Source: Clostridium sp. chh4-2 (GTDB lineage Bacteria > Bacillota > Clostridia > Lachnospirales > Lachnospiraceae). From it: DNA of 64,000 nucleotides. The position numbers were made by a program, and so were the translations under genes. Numbering within the stretch: position 1 is the stretch's first letter; the number at the start of each line of letters is the position of its first letter. The notes beneath the pieces were generated by a model. It was not told the DNA's origin and searched no databases. It saw only the letters and a list, made by a program, of their open reading frames with translations. The DNA lies in assembly GCF_002899675.1 (NCBI RefSeq), contig NZ_PKUU01000029.1, positions 20,620 through 84,619 on the forward strand. The letters run 5' to 3'. Positions 34,593 to 43,934 of the stretch are shown here, one piece after another.

Positions 34593-35660
34593 ATGAAAAG
34601 ATTTGCAAGAGTAACTGCATTACTGACAGCGGTGTCCATGGTTACATTATCCTTGTCAGCCTGTGGAAAGAAGATTGACATTCCGGCTGAGACGGAAGGC
34701 GGCGTAAAGATCGGCGTGGTTTATACGACCGCCGGATTAGGAGACAACAATTTTAACGATATGGTAAACAGCGGTTTGGAAAAGGCAAAAGCAGATTTAA
34801 AGATCACCTATGATTACTCTGAACCGAGTTCCAACGGCGAGGTGGTTACAATGTTAAGGGATTTTGCCCAGACGGGAGAATATGATCTGGTGCTGGCCCT
34901 TGGCGCTGACTCCGCTTCCGCATTGGAGCAGGTGGCAGGAGAGTATCCGAAACAGAACTTCACAATCATTGATACCGTAGTTGCATTGGACAATGTCAGC
35001 TCCATCTCCAAAAACGGAGCAGACCAGTCCTTCTTATGCGGCGTGATGGCCGGATATTTAACAAAAGATGAAAGCGTTGACAAGATCAATGCGGACAACA
35101 AAATCGGCGCCGTAATGGGACTCGATATTCCTCTGTTAAATTCCGTAGTGGCAGGTTTTACGGCAGGAGCGAAATATGCCAATCCTGACGTAGAAGTGAT
35201 CGCTTCCTATGTAGGTTCCTTTAATGATCCGGCTAAGGCGAAGGAAATGGCGGATTCCATGTACAAACAGGGCGTGGACATCATACTTCAGGGTGCGGGC
35301 GGCTCCGGCATGGGCGTGTTCAACGCTGCAAAGGAAGACGGCGGATATGCCATCGGTACCGGAGTAAACCAGAACGCCACAAGCCCGGACGAAATCATCG
35401 CAACAGCTACCTATGAGCTTCCGAATATCGTTTATGACGAGGTAAAGAGCGTGACCGACGGCGCATGGAAGAGCGGAGCGAAAGTATGGGGCTTAAAAGA
35501 AGGCGCAGTAGGATACAGTGTGGAAGGAAGCAACGTAAAGATTCCTCAGGAAATTCTTGACAAGGTGGAAGAGGCGAAGAAATGGTTCTTAGATGAGAAT
35601 ATCGTTCTTCCGTCCACCACCGATGAGGTAGATGCCTGGGTCAGCCAGTATGTAAAATAA
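34593..35660 (+). CDS. BMP-family nucleoside-binding lipoprotein (ABC transporter)
   Basis: 355 residues. Signal peptide with lipobox LSAC (Cys about 29), then a BMP/PnrA-like domain (KIGVVYTTAGLGDNNFNDMVNSG, VLALGADSASALEQVA, GVMAGYLT). BMP proteins bind purine and pyrimidine nucleosides for ABC import, which agrees with the nucleoside enzymes in the same operon and the NupOPQ-like genes that follow. Confidence 0.92.
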   Translation: MKRFARVTALLTAVSMVTLSLSACGKKIDIPAETEGGVKIGVVYTTAGLGDNNFNDMVNSGLEKAKADLKITYDYSEPSSNGEVVTMLRDFAQTGEYDLVLALGADSASALEQVAGEYPKQNFTIIDTVVALDNVSSISKNGADQSFLCGVMAGYLTKDESVDKINADNKIGAVMGLDIPLLNSVVAGFTAGAKYANPDVEVIASYVGSFNDPAKAKEMADSMYKQGVDIILQGAGGSGMGVFNAAKEDGGYAIGTGVNQNATSPDEIIATATYELPNIVYDEVKSVTDGAWKSGAKVWGLKEGAVGYSVEGSNVKIPQEILDKVEEAKKWFLDENIVLPSTTDEVDAWVSQYVK

Positions 35661-35672
35661 GGGAGAATGTCC

Positions 35673-37172
35673 ATGAATCTCATAAGAATGGAGCAGATCA
35701 CGAAGACGTTCGGAACCGTCCGGGCCTTGAAAAATGTGGATTTTCAGTTAAAAAAAGGGGAAATCCACGCCCTTTTGGGGGAAAATGGCGCCGGAAAGAC
35801 CACGCTTATGAAGGTCCTCTACGGCATGTATCAGGCCAACGGAGGCAGGATTTATTATCAGGATAAGCAGGTAGATATCACCGGTTCCGCAGAAGCTATA
35901 AAACTTGGCATCGGTATGGTCCATCAGCATTTTATGCTGGTTCCCGTGCTTTCCGTAGCGGAGAATATCGTGGCCGGAATGGAGCCTAAAAAAGGGCTTC
36001 GCTTTGATTTTGACAAGGCGGTGGAGGAAGTCAACGCATTGTCTGAACAGTACGGCTTTGGTGTGGATGCAAAGGCCAAGGTATCGGAACTGTCTGTCGG
36101 CGAACGGCAGCGTGTGGAAATTTTAAAGGTGCTGTACCGTGGAGCGGATATCCTGATTCTGGACGAGCCCACGGCCGTGCTCACGCCGATTGAGGTGAAA
36201 GAGCTGTTCGAGGCGTTAAAACAGATGCGGGAAGCCGGAAAGAGCATTATCATCATCACCCATAAACTGTACGAGGTGTTGGAGATTTCCGACCGCGTCA
36301 CGATTTTGCGGGACGGGGAGCTGATCGGTACGGTGGAGAGCCGGACCGCGTCCCAGGAAAGCCTTGCGCAGATGATGGTGGGCCGTGAGGTCCAGCTGTC
36401 GGTAAAACGAAGATCTGAAAAGATGGGAAACGTTTTATTTGAAGTAAAGGATTTGTGTTTAAAGAAAGAGCAGATTCCTGTGCTTGACCATATCAATCTG
36501 TCCATCCGGAGAGGCGAGATTCTGGGAATTGCCGGAATTGAAGGCAATGGACAGACGGAGCTTTTGGAGGCCCTGACGGGAATCAGAAAACCGGATCAGA
36601 TGGAAATTCTGCTGGACGGAAAACCTTTGGATGGAAATGCTTATGATTTTATCCGGGCGGGAATCGGCCATGTGCCGGAGGATCGGATGACCCGGGGACT
36701 TGTTCTGGATATGAGCATCAAGGAAAATCTGGTTTTAGGCTATGAGGATAAGAATCAGTTTGTCACCCATGGGATTTTAAACTGGAAAAATATCCGCAGC
36801 TATGGACAGGAGCAGTTAAACCGGTTTGGAATCAAGGCGGAGGACAGCGAGACGGAGGTTGGGAACCTGTCTGGAGGAAACCAGCAGAAGGTGGTTATCG
36901 CCAGGGTATTTGCCCAGAATCCTGAAGTGGTGATCTGCGCCCAGCCTACCAGAGGAGTGGACGTATCGGCTATTGAATATATCCATAACGTGATTTTGGA
37001 TTACAGGGATAAAGGAAAGGCAGTGCTTTTGGTCAGCGCGGATCTTGACGAGGTCAAGAGCCTCAGCGACACCATCGCAGTGCTCTATAAAGGGAAAATC
37101 GTGGCACAGGATGAGGCGGATAGCTTTGACGACACCCGTCTCGGAACCCTGATGACCGGGGCCAAGGAATGA
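35673..37172 (+). CDS. Nucleoside ABC transporter ATPase with two nucleotide-binding domains (NupO type)
   Basis: 499 residues. Domain 1 has Walker A GENGAGKTT, signature LSVGERQRVEI and Walker B ILILDEPTAVLTP; domain 2 has a degenerate P-loop (GIEGNGQTE, no Lys), an intact LSGGNQQKV signature and VVICAQPTRGVD. This asymmetry is normal for ribose/nucleoside importers. The second ATG (35673) has AAGGGAG at good distance and is preferred over the ATG 6 nt before. Confidence 0.93.
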   Translation: MNLIRMEQITKTFGTVRALKNVDFQLKKGEIHALLGENGAGKTTLMKVLYGMYQANGGRIYYQDKQVDITGSAEAIKLGIGMVHQHFMLVPVLSVAENIVAGMEPKKGLRFDFDKAVEEVNALSEQYGFGVDAKAKVSELSVGERQRVEILKVLYRGADILILDEPTAVLTPIEVKELFEALKQMREAGKSIIIITHKLYEVLEISDRVTILRDGELIGTVESRTASQESLAQMMVGREVQLSVKRRSEKMGNVLFEVKDLCLKKEQIPVLDHINLSIRRGEILGIAGIEGNGQTELLEALTGIRKPDQMEILLDGKPLDGNAYDFIRAGIGHVPEDRMTRGLVLDMSIKENLVLGYEDKNQFVTHGILNWKNIRSYGQEQLNRFGIKAEDSETEVGNLSGGNQQKVVIARVFAQNPEVVICAQPTRGVDVSAIEYIHNVILDYRDKGKAVLLVSADLDEVKSLSDTIAVLYKGKIVAQDEADSFDDTRLGTLMTGAKE

Positions 37173-37186
37173 AGGAGGGAATTCAG

Positions 37187-38263
37187 ATGTCCGTAACCGG
37201 TAATAAAGCAAAAAACAGCTCAAAGAAGCTGTTGGAGGTATTGGCAGCTCTGTTTCTTGCCCTGGTGGCAGGCGGGATCTTCTTTATGATCAGCGGTTAC
37301 AATCCCATCCAGGTCTATGGATTGATTGTGAAGGGGGCTTTCGGCAGCAGGAATTCCTTTTTGACCACGCTGTCCTATGCGACCCCTCTGATTTTGTCCG
37401 GTCTGGCTTTTGCCGTGGCAAAGCAGGCCAATATCATGAACTTAGGCGGAGAAGGCCAGATCTATGTGGGCGCTATGACTGCGGCCGTTGTGGGAACTCT
37501 GTTTCCGTCGCTTCCAAAGGTTCTCTATGTACCGCTGGTTCTTTTGACCGCATTTGCGGCGGCAGGCCTCTATGGAGGAATCGCCGGATTCTTGGATGTG
37601 AAATTCGGTTCCAATATCGTTATCGTAACCATTATGCTCAATTATATTTCCCAGAATTTCTGCAGTTATCTGGTTGCATCGCCTTTGCGGGCCGATGAAA
37701 GCACGCTGCAGACCGCGCTGATCAGTGACAATGCGGTGATCGGGCGAATCTTTCCGGACCACCAGCTGTCAGGCGTATTTTTCATGGCGGTGGCGGCGGC
37801 TGTGATCATCGCGCTGGTGATTAAGTATACGAAATTCGGTTTTCATATGAGAACGGTTGGCTTTAACCGACTGGCAGCGGAGACTGCCGGAATCAATTAT
37901 AAAACGATTACCGTGGTTTCCATGTTTCTCAGCGCAGGAATCGCAGGCCTTTGCGGGGCGGGACAGATCATGGGCGTGCATTACCGTTTTATCGATAATT
38001 TTTCCTCAGGCTATGGATTTGAAGGAATTGCGGTGGCTGCATTAGCGGCCAATCATCCGGTGGCCATCCTGGTTTCGGGAATCCTGTTCGGAGGGCTGAA
38101 AGCGGGCGCTATGTCCGTTAACCGTGTGGCGAATATCCCCATGGATTACATATTAATTATTCAGGCTCTTGTAATCGTGTTTATTGCGGCTCCGAAACTG
38201 ATCAGCCAGATAAACGGAGGAATATCAGGAATCTTTAAGAAGAAAAGGAGGGTGGCTTCATGA
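37187..38263 (+). CDS. Nucleoside ABC transporter permease (NupP type)
   Basis: 358 residues with 8-10 TM segments of the BPD_transp_2 family (NLGGEGQIYVGAMTAA and GFNRLAAETAGINYKT are characteristic). It forms the membrane channel with the next gene. The ATG at 37187 has AAGGAGGG 7 nt upstream; an earlier ATG overlaps the ATPase stop. The stop overlaps the next start by 4 nt. Confidence 0.92.
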   Translation: MSVTGNKAKNSSKKLLEVLAALFLALVAGGIFFMISGYNPIQVYGLIVKGAFGSRNSFLTTLSYATPLILSGLAFAVAKQANIMNLGGEGQIYVGAMTAAVVGTLFPSLPKVLYVPLVLLTAFAAAGLYGGIAGFLDVKFGSNIVIVTIMLNYISQNFCSYLVASPLRADESTLQTALISDNAVIGRIFPDHQLSGVFFMAVAAAVIIALVIKYTKFGFHMRTVGFNRLAAETAGINYKTITVVSMFLSAGIAGLCGAGQIMGVHYRFIDNFSSGYGFEGIAVAALAANHPVAILVSGILFGGLKAGAMSVNRVANIPMDYILIIQALVIVFIAAPKLISQINGGISGIFKKKRRVAS

Positions 38264-39150
38264 TTGACTGGAAGGTGACACTGTTAATTCTGCTGGTTTC
38301 CACCATCCGCATGTCCACGCCGATCACGCTGGCGGCGGTGGGCGGCGCGTTCTCGGCCCGGTCCGGGACCATGGCCCTTGGATTGGAGGGCTTCATGCTC
38401 ATGGGAGCGTGGGGAGCTGCTCTGGGGTCTTATCTGTTTCAGAATGCATTTTTAGGGCTTTTTGTGGGAATTCTTGTCTCATTGGCATTTTCCCTGCTGT
38501 TCGGCGTATTTACAATCCGGTTTCAGGTAAACCAGGTGATATGCGGAATCGGGTTTAATTTATTCGCTTCCGGATTTACGGCTTCCATGACACAGATGAT
38601 CTGGGGAACCAGAGCCAATTCGGATCAGGTTCCAACGCTTCCGAGGATTCATGTGCCGGGCGTCGGGGATCTCTCGATCCTGATTCCGGTAATGCTTATC
38701 GTGGTGGCTCTGTCCTGGTTTTATCTATTCCGGACTCCGTCCGGCCTTAGAATGAGGATTGTAGGCGAAAGCGCCCATACGGCCGATTCCATCGGTTTGA
38801 AGGTAAACCGTTATAAGTATCTGGGAATCCTGATCTCCGGCGCGCTCTGCGGCATGGCGGGAAGCTTTTTATCCATAGACCATGTGAACATGTTCGTGCG
38901 GGAAATGACGGCGGGCCGCGGATTCATCGCGGTTGCAGTAAATATTCTGGGACGGTTTAATCCGCTTGGCGCCCTGTGGGGCGGCCTGCTCTTTGGATTT
39001 GCCGATTCTTTGCAGCTGGTGATTCCGTCTGCGCTTGTTCCGGGCCAGATTCTTCAGATGATTCCATATGCAGTTACTTTATTTGTTATTATATTTGCAG
39101 TGCGTTATGTATCCACTCCGGCAGGAATGGGAGAGGTTTTAGAGCACTAG
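38260..39150 (+). CDS. Nucleoside ABC transporter permease (NupQ type)
   Basis: 296 residues, 8 or so TM segments. STPITLAAVGGAFSARSGTMALGLEGFMLMGAW in the first 50 residues and GESAHTADSIGLKVNRYKY in the cytoplasmic loop match the second permease of BMP-type nucleoside importers. The gene starts within the stop of the preceding permease (ATGA). Confidence 0.92.
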   Translation: MIDWKVTLLILLVSTIRMSTPITLAAVGGAFSARSGTMALGLEGFMLMGAWGAALGSYLFQNAFLGLFVGILVSLAFSLLFGVFTIRFQVNQVICGIGFNLFASGFTASMTQMIWGTRANSDQVPTLPRIHVPGVGDLSILIPVMLIVVALSWFYLFRTPSGLRMRIVGESAHTADSIGLKVNRYKYLGILISGALCGMAGSFLSIDHVNMFVREMTAGRGFIAVAVNILGRFNPLGALWGGLLFGFADSLQLVIPSALVPGQILQMIPYAVTLFVIIFAVRYVSTPAGMGEVLEH

Positions 39151-39180
39151 AAATGTCCTTATCAGGAAGGAGTTGTATAG

Positions 39181-40695
39181 ATGAAAGCAATAATGGTAAT
39201 GTTTGATTCATTGAACCGCCACATGCTGTCCAGTTACGGATGCGATTGGACGAAGACACCGAATTTTAAGAGGCTGGCCGAACGGACCGTTACATTTGAC
39301 CGGTGCTATGTGGGAAGTATGCCCTGTATGCCGGCCAGACGGGAACTTCATACCGGACGGTACAATTTTCTGCACCGCAGCTGGGGGCCGATGGAACCGT
39401 TTGACGATTCCATGCCTGAGATTCTTAAAAACAGCGGCGTATATACCCATTTAGCCAGCGATCACTGGCATTACTGGGAAGAGGGCGGAGCGAATTATCA
39501 TACGAAATATAATTCCTATGAATGGGCCAGAGGACAGGAGGGAGATTTCTGGAAAGGATATCTTCCGGATTTCCCGATTCCCGAATGTATTGATGGAAAA
39601 CCGGGATTATGGGGCAGGCAGGACTGGGTGAACCGCCGCTATATGCAGAAGGAAGAGGACCAGCCTATCGCAGTTACATTTAAAAATGGTTTGGAATTTA
39701 TTGAAAATAACCATGGGGAGGATAATTGGTTCTTGCAGTTAGAGGCATTTGATCCCCACGAGCCGTTTTACAGCCAGGAAAATTACAAGGAACTCTATGC
39801 GGACGGATACGACGGCCCCGTTTTTGACTGGCCTGCCTATCACAAGATCCGCGAGACGCCGGAACAGGTAAAGCACTGCGTCAATGAATATGCGGCCGTG
39901 CTCTCCATGTGCGACCACTATCTCGGAAAAGTCATCGATATGATGGACGAATATGGAATGTGGGACGACACCATGCTGATCGTCAACACGGACCACGGTT
40001 TCCTTCTAAGCGAACACGACTGGTGGGGCAAGGTTATGATGCCGTTTTACAATGAAATTGCCCACATCCCGCTGTTCATCTGGGACCCAAGATGCAAAAA
40101 GAAAGGGGAGCGGAGAGAATCTCTGGTGCAGACCATAGACTTATGTCCTACCCTTTTAGAATATTTCGGCGCTGAGATTCCAAAGGATGTCCAGGGCAAA
40201 TCTCTGGCTCAGGTGATCAAAGATGACCAGCCTGTGAGAGAATACGCCCTTTTCGGAATGCATGGATGCCATGTAAATGTTACGGACGGCCATTATGTCT
40301 ATATGCGCGCCTGCGATACGGGAGTGGAGCACAACAATGAAAATCTCCGCAATTATACCCTGATGCCGGTTCACATGAAGGAAAGCTTTGACCGTGATGA
40401 ACTTCTGAACATGGAACTGGTGGACGGCTTCTCCTTTACAAAGGGAATGAAGCTGTTGGCAGTGCCGGGAACAGAGAAGATCCCAACCATGGGCTTCCCT
40501 CCGTCCTCTCTCTATGACGGCGGGCACATGCTCTTTGACGTGGATAAAGATCCGGGAGAAGAGCATCCTCTCGATGATCCGGAAACCGAGGAACGCATGA
40601 TCCGCGGCATGATCCGCCTTATGGAGGAAAATGACGCGCCAAGCGAGCAGTATATCCGCCTGGGATTGGATAAATACAGAGAAGGAAGGGGGTAA
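39181..40695 (+). CDS. Sulfatase-fold hydrolase (formylglycine-type active site CxPxR)
   Basis: 504 residues of the alkaline-phosphatase/arylsulfatase superfamily. The active-site motif CMPARRELHTGR (about residues 40-51) has the Cys that anaerobic maturases convert to formylglycine; IVNTDHGFLLSEHDWWGK (about 267-285) supplies metal ligands. There is no signal peptide. It may hydrolyse sulfate, phosphodiester or phosphonate monoesters; a role on nucleoside derivatives is inferred only from its place in the operon. No sulfatase-maturating enzyme is encoded in the window. Confidence 0.85.
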   Translation: MKAIMVMFDSLNRHMLSSYGCDWTKTPNFKRLAERTVTFDRCYVGSMPCMPARRELHTGRYNFLHRSWGPMEPFDDSMPEILKNSGVYTHLASDHWHYWEEGGANYHTKYNSYEWARGQEGDFWKGYLPDFPIPECIDGKPGLWGRQDWVNRRYMQKEEDQPIAVTFKNGLEFIENNHGEDNWFLQLEAFDPHEPFYSQENYKELYADGYDGPVFDWPAYHKIRETPEQVKHCVNEYAAVLSMCDHYLGKVIDMMDEYGMWDDTMLIVNTDHGFLLSEHDWWGKVMMPFYNEIAHIPLFIWDPRCKKKGERRESLVQTIDLCPTLLEYFGAEIPKDVQGKSLAQVIKDDQPVREYALFGMHGCHVNVTDGHYVYMRACDTGVEHNNENLRNYTLMPVHMKESFDRDELLNMELVDGFSFTKGMKLLAVPGTEKIPTMGFPPSSLYDGGHMLFDVDKDPGEEHPLDDPETEERMIRGMIRLMEENDAPSEQYIRLGLDKYREGRG

Positions 40696-40699
40696 AGGA

Positions 40700-41980
40700 A
40701 TGAAGATAAGATTTTATAATGCCAGAATTATGACTATGGATGGCGGCTGTGACGTGAAAGAGGGAGAAGTCTGGACCGATGGGGAACGGATCAGCTATGT
40801 GGGGCCGGCGAAAGAAAGTCCGTCAGAGCAGTCCTGGGACCGTCAGATCGATGCGGCCGGGAATCTGATTATGCCGGGATTTAAAGACGCACACACCCAT
40901 TCCGGCATGACATTCCTGCGCTCCAGCGCGGATGATCTGCCGCTGGAGGAGTGGCTTAATAAGCAGGTGTTTCCGCTGGAGGCAAAGCTTTGCGGGGAGG
41001 ACGTGTACCATCTGTCCAAACTGGCTGTCTTAGAATACCTGACCAGCGGAATTACCTCCAACTACGATATGTATTTCTTCCCTGACCAGATCGCCCGCGC
41101 TTCCATTGAAACGGGCTTCCGCACCGTGCTCTGCTGTCCGATCACCTCATTTTCAGGAGAAACCGCCAAGACGGTGGAAGAGAATTATCTGAAATACAAC
41201 GGTTACCATGAACTGATCAGCTATACGCTGGGATTTCATGCGGAATATACGGTGGAAACTCCGCTTTTGGAAGAAATTGCAAAGCTTTCACAGAAGTACC
41301 GAGCTCCTGTATTTAACCATAATTCGGAGACTGTGGACTCGGTGGAACAGTGTATAAAGAGAAGCGGCATGACGCCTACCGTCTTTTTAAACAGCCTCGG
41401 CATGTTTGAGTATGGCGGCGGCGGATACCACTGCGTTCATATGACAGAAGAAGACTTGGCGGTCTTCGCCCAAAAAGGGCTGACTGCAGTAACAAACCCA
41501 GGTTCCAATGTAAAACTGGCCAGCGGTATCGCTCCAATCAAACGGATGCAGGAACTTAATATTCCGGTAGCTATAGGAACCGACGGCCCGGCCAGCAACA
41601 ACTGCCTGGATATGTTCCGGGAGATGTTCTTAGTCACCGGTCTTGCCAAGATCCGTGAAAATGACGCTTCCGCAGTGGAAGCCGGTTCCGTGCTCACCAT
41701 GGCAACGGTCAACGGCGCCAAAGCGATGGGGCTGGATGACTGCGATGTGCTGGCGCCCGGAAAACTGGCGGATCTGATCATGGTCGATCTTCATCAGCCG
41801 AATATGCAGCCGCTTAACAATATTGCCAAGAACTTGGTGTACAGCGGCAGCAAGTCCAATGTTAAGCTCACTATGATAAATGGAGAAATTCTCTATGAAG
41901 ATGGAAAATTCTTTGTGGGAGAAGATCCGGAAACCATCTATGCACAGGCGAATAAAATAGTGGAAAAATTAATGAAGTAA
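40700..41980 (+). CDS. Amidohydrolase of the MTA/SAH (adenosine-type) deaminase family
   Basis: 426 residues. Metal ligands DAHTHSGMT (about 64-72), GFHAEYT, FNHNSET, YHCVHMTEED and IGTDGPASNN follow the MtaD/TrzN pattern, and LRSSADDLPLEEWLNKQVFPLEAKL resembles the substrate-cap segment of MTA/SAH deaminases. It would turn adenosine-like nucleosides (5'-deoxyadenosine, MTA, SAH) into inosine forms, which suits the 6-oxopurine phosphorylase in the operon. The start at 40700 lies 4 nt after the sulfatase stop. It is the last gene before a strong terminator. Confidence 0.85.
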   Translation: MKIRFYNARIMTMDGGCDVKEGEVWTDGERISYVGPAKESPSEQSWDRQIDAAGNLIMPGFKDAHTHSGMTFLRSSADDLPLEEWLNKQVFPLEAKLCGEDVYHLSKLAVLEYLTSGITSNYDMYFFPDQIARASIETGFRTVLCCPITSFSGETAKTVEENYLKYNGYHELISYTLGFHAEYTVETPLLEEIAKLSQKYRAPVFNHNSETVDSVEQCIKRSGMTPTVFLNSLGMFEYGGGGYHCVHMTEEDLAVFAQKGLTAVTNPGSNVKLASGIAPIKRMQELNIPVAIGTDGPASNNCLDMFREMFLVTGLAKIRENDASAVEAGSVLTMATVNGAKAMGLDDCDVLAPGKLADLIMVDLHQPNMQPLNNIAKNLVYSGSKSNVKLTMINGEILYEDGKFFVGEDPETIYAQANKIVEKLMK

Positions 41981-41995
41981 TCTAACGTGAAATAT

Positions 41996-42057
41996 GCTCT
42001 AAGTGACTTCTTAATCATGTTTTTTCTCATGATTAGTGAAGAACTTAGAGCTTTTTT
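41996..42057 (+). terminator. Terminator of the nucleoside operon
   Basis: A 24-nt arm starting GCTCTAAGTGACTTCTTAAT pairs with its near-perfect partner at 42028-42051 around an 8-nt loop, then TTTTTT. No further gene of the operon follows. Confidence 0.9.
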
Positions 42058-42271
42058 CATGCGAGGAGGGCGGGGATATGGTAAAAGTAATGTACGTGAT
42101 ACTATTCCTAACTTTTCGGTTTGATCTGTCTCTTGTTATTATTCATACTTCTGTATATAATCACTATATGAATTGGAACGGACGGTAAGGTTTGAAATAT
42201 CATTCTGATACGGAAAAAATGCAGGCAGATCCGTTTTAAAAAATAGGAGGAAGTATAAGAGGAATTGCGAC

Positions 42272-43384
42272 ATGGAGAGAAAACCGCAAAAATGTAGACA
42301 ATGTGGCCGGAAAATCTATTTTGACGGGATTTGCATTCCCTGTCAGGCTGAAAATGAACGAAACAGAATATTATCGCTGACGAACGAAGAAATCGACGGC
42401 AAAGCCCGGGAAATATGCGATGAGATAGAAAAGAAGGGTAAGCTGGATAAAGAATATGATTTATTTAAAAAGCTGTTAAATTATAGAGATATTGATACAT
42501 CAAAAATAGCTGAAACTGCATTCAGGCAAAAGGTTTTTTCACCCTGTGAATTGTATAAGGATGCTCCTGATGATCTGATAAAAGTAATGATAGAAATGGT
42601 AATGCAGGACAGCATCGAGCCCAATATTGCAGGCAATCTGCTGCTATGCCTTGCTGTTCATGGCGGCGACGAAGTGTTTCAGGCTTTTTTAGAACTGGAA
42701 AAGCGGCCGCGGAAGTGGAGAAAAAACTTATATGTGAACCCTTCTTTTTATGCAACATACGGAGGGTGGACTTATGATAAAAACGGCAAATTTCTTAAAA
42801 CAAATTTCGATAAGTGTTATCCCATGGTGAAGGGAACTTTGGAAGAGAAAAAGCACAGCCCTGTAAAAATTGGCGTTAAAACAGAAGAAAAATGTCCCAA
42901 ATGTGGTTGCAGAATCGTCAATCTCATGGAGATTGACGGCAGAGATCCTCGATTGGACTTTCTTGAAATTAACGGTGTCATCAAAGCAAAATGTTGTCCA
43001 AATTGTTTTGAATATTCATACGGTGACTTTTGCAGATATACTGTCAATGGAGAGAGTGAAGTCCTCTATGGAGAAGATTGTTCCATTACAGAAGATTACT
43101 TAAAAGATGAAGGAATTGAGGAACTGGCGTCTAACACTTACATTTTAGGGGACAGCCCTGTTCCGCAGCGGTATGCCGCTGACTGGGAGGGCGGTTCTTC
43201 TATTGGCGGATTTGCATTTTGGATTCAGGATTGCGAAATTAAACGTTGTCCCGATTGTGGAAAGCCAATGAAATATCTTGCACAGATACAATGGGATACC
43301 GTATTAGACGGCGTGGAGGGAAATGCTTACATAGAAATTTGCAGGGACTGCAAAATAATTGTGATATTACATCAGCAGACATAA
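42272..43384 (+). CDS. Multi-zinc-ribbon protein of unknown function
   Basis: 370 residues with several CxxC knuckles: CRQCGRK and CIPC at the N-terminus (about 8-25), CPKCGC and CCPNC in the middle (about 209-245), and CPDCGKP with CRDC near the C-terminus (about 327-362). The last third (YAADWEGGSSIGGFAFWIQD, LAQIQWDTV, YIEICRDCKIIVILHQQT) resembles DUF1963/YwqG-like domains. The gene is AT-rich compared with neighbours. No function can be assigned; immunity proteins of toxin systems sometimes look like this. The ribosome site is TAGGAGG followed by a long gap. Confidence 0.65.
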   Translation: MERKPQKCRQCGRKIYFDGICIPCQAENERNRILSLTNEEIDGKAREICDEIEKKGKLDKEYDLFKKLLNYRDIDTSKIAETAFRQKVFSPCELYKDAPDDLIKVMIEMVMQDSIEPNIAGNLLLCLAVHGGDEVFQAFLELEKRPRKWRKNLYVNPSFYATYGGWTYDKNGKFLKTNFDKCYPMVKGTLEEKKHSPVKIGVKTEEKCPKCGCRIVNLMEIDGRDPRLDFLEINGVIKAKCCPNCFEYSYGDFCRYTVNGESEVLYGEDCSITEDYLKDEGIEELASNTYILGDSPVPQRYAADWEGGSSIGGFAFWIQDCEIKRCPDCGKPMKYLAQIQWDTVLDGVEGNAYIEICRDCKIIVILHQQT

Positions 43385-43713
43385 GCGATCGTATTCTGGC
43401 ATTTAGAACAGAAAACTATGATAAAGAACAGAACTGCTATTCCCTGATTGACTTCGAGATGGGAATGTACGGCCTCCCGGAATCCGATTTCGCCCGAGTG
43501 CTGCTTGATTTGATTCCCGAAAAGTTATCGGACTCTTTTTTAGATGGATATTACAGCAAAAGTTGTCATATAAAAAAGGACATAAGGACAATACGCCTGT
43601 TTTTACTTATGAAAATTGTTGAAATATGCAGCTGGTCTTATAAACGTTCTCCTGATTATTATGTTAAGACCTTTCATACATTAGAAAATATGTACGATCA
43701 AAGTGATGAATAA
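43385..43713 (+). pseudogene. C-terminal remnant of an aminoglycoside/choline-kinase-type phosphotransferase
   Basis: The frame running through this segment encodes about 110 residues, with YSLIDFEMGMYGLPESDFARVL corresponding to the Brenner/DFG-like metal-binding end of APH-family kinases, then FLDGYY and a helical tail (LFLLMKIVEICSWSY). No ATP-binding lobe or catalytic HxD loop precedes it: upstream, the same frame is only an out-of-frame shadow of the zinc-ribbon gene. It is best read as the 3' end of a phosphotransferase gene whose 5' part was deleted. Expression of a fragment is not excluded. Confidence 0.6.
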
Positions 43714-43783
43714 TAATTGTTGATAATACTTGAAATCAGTGCTTTGAAAGAAAATTTTACTGGAAAAACCCTCCTTCAAAACC

Positions 43784-43812
43784 TTGAAGGACCGCCCGAG
43801 ATAAGGTATACT
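43784..43812 (+). promoter_or_regulatory. Promoter of PrpR-type regulator gene
   Basis: TTGAAG and TATACT are separated by 17 nt. An imperfect hairpin (about 43814-43850: AAACTG...CAGTTT) overlaps the expected 5' end of the transcript. Confidence 0.5.
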
Positions 43813-43934
43813 AAAACTGTCTTTGCTGTGCGATACGGCAAGGGCAGTTTTCATGTTTAAAAGAATTAAACGATGTAATGAACTGTGAGAGGATTGAACA
43901 ATTACATTTTCTTTTAGAAAGGAACATAAGAGAA

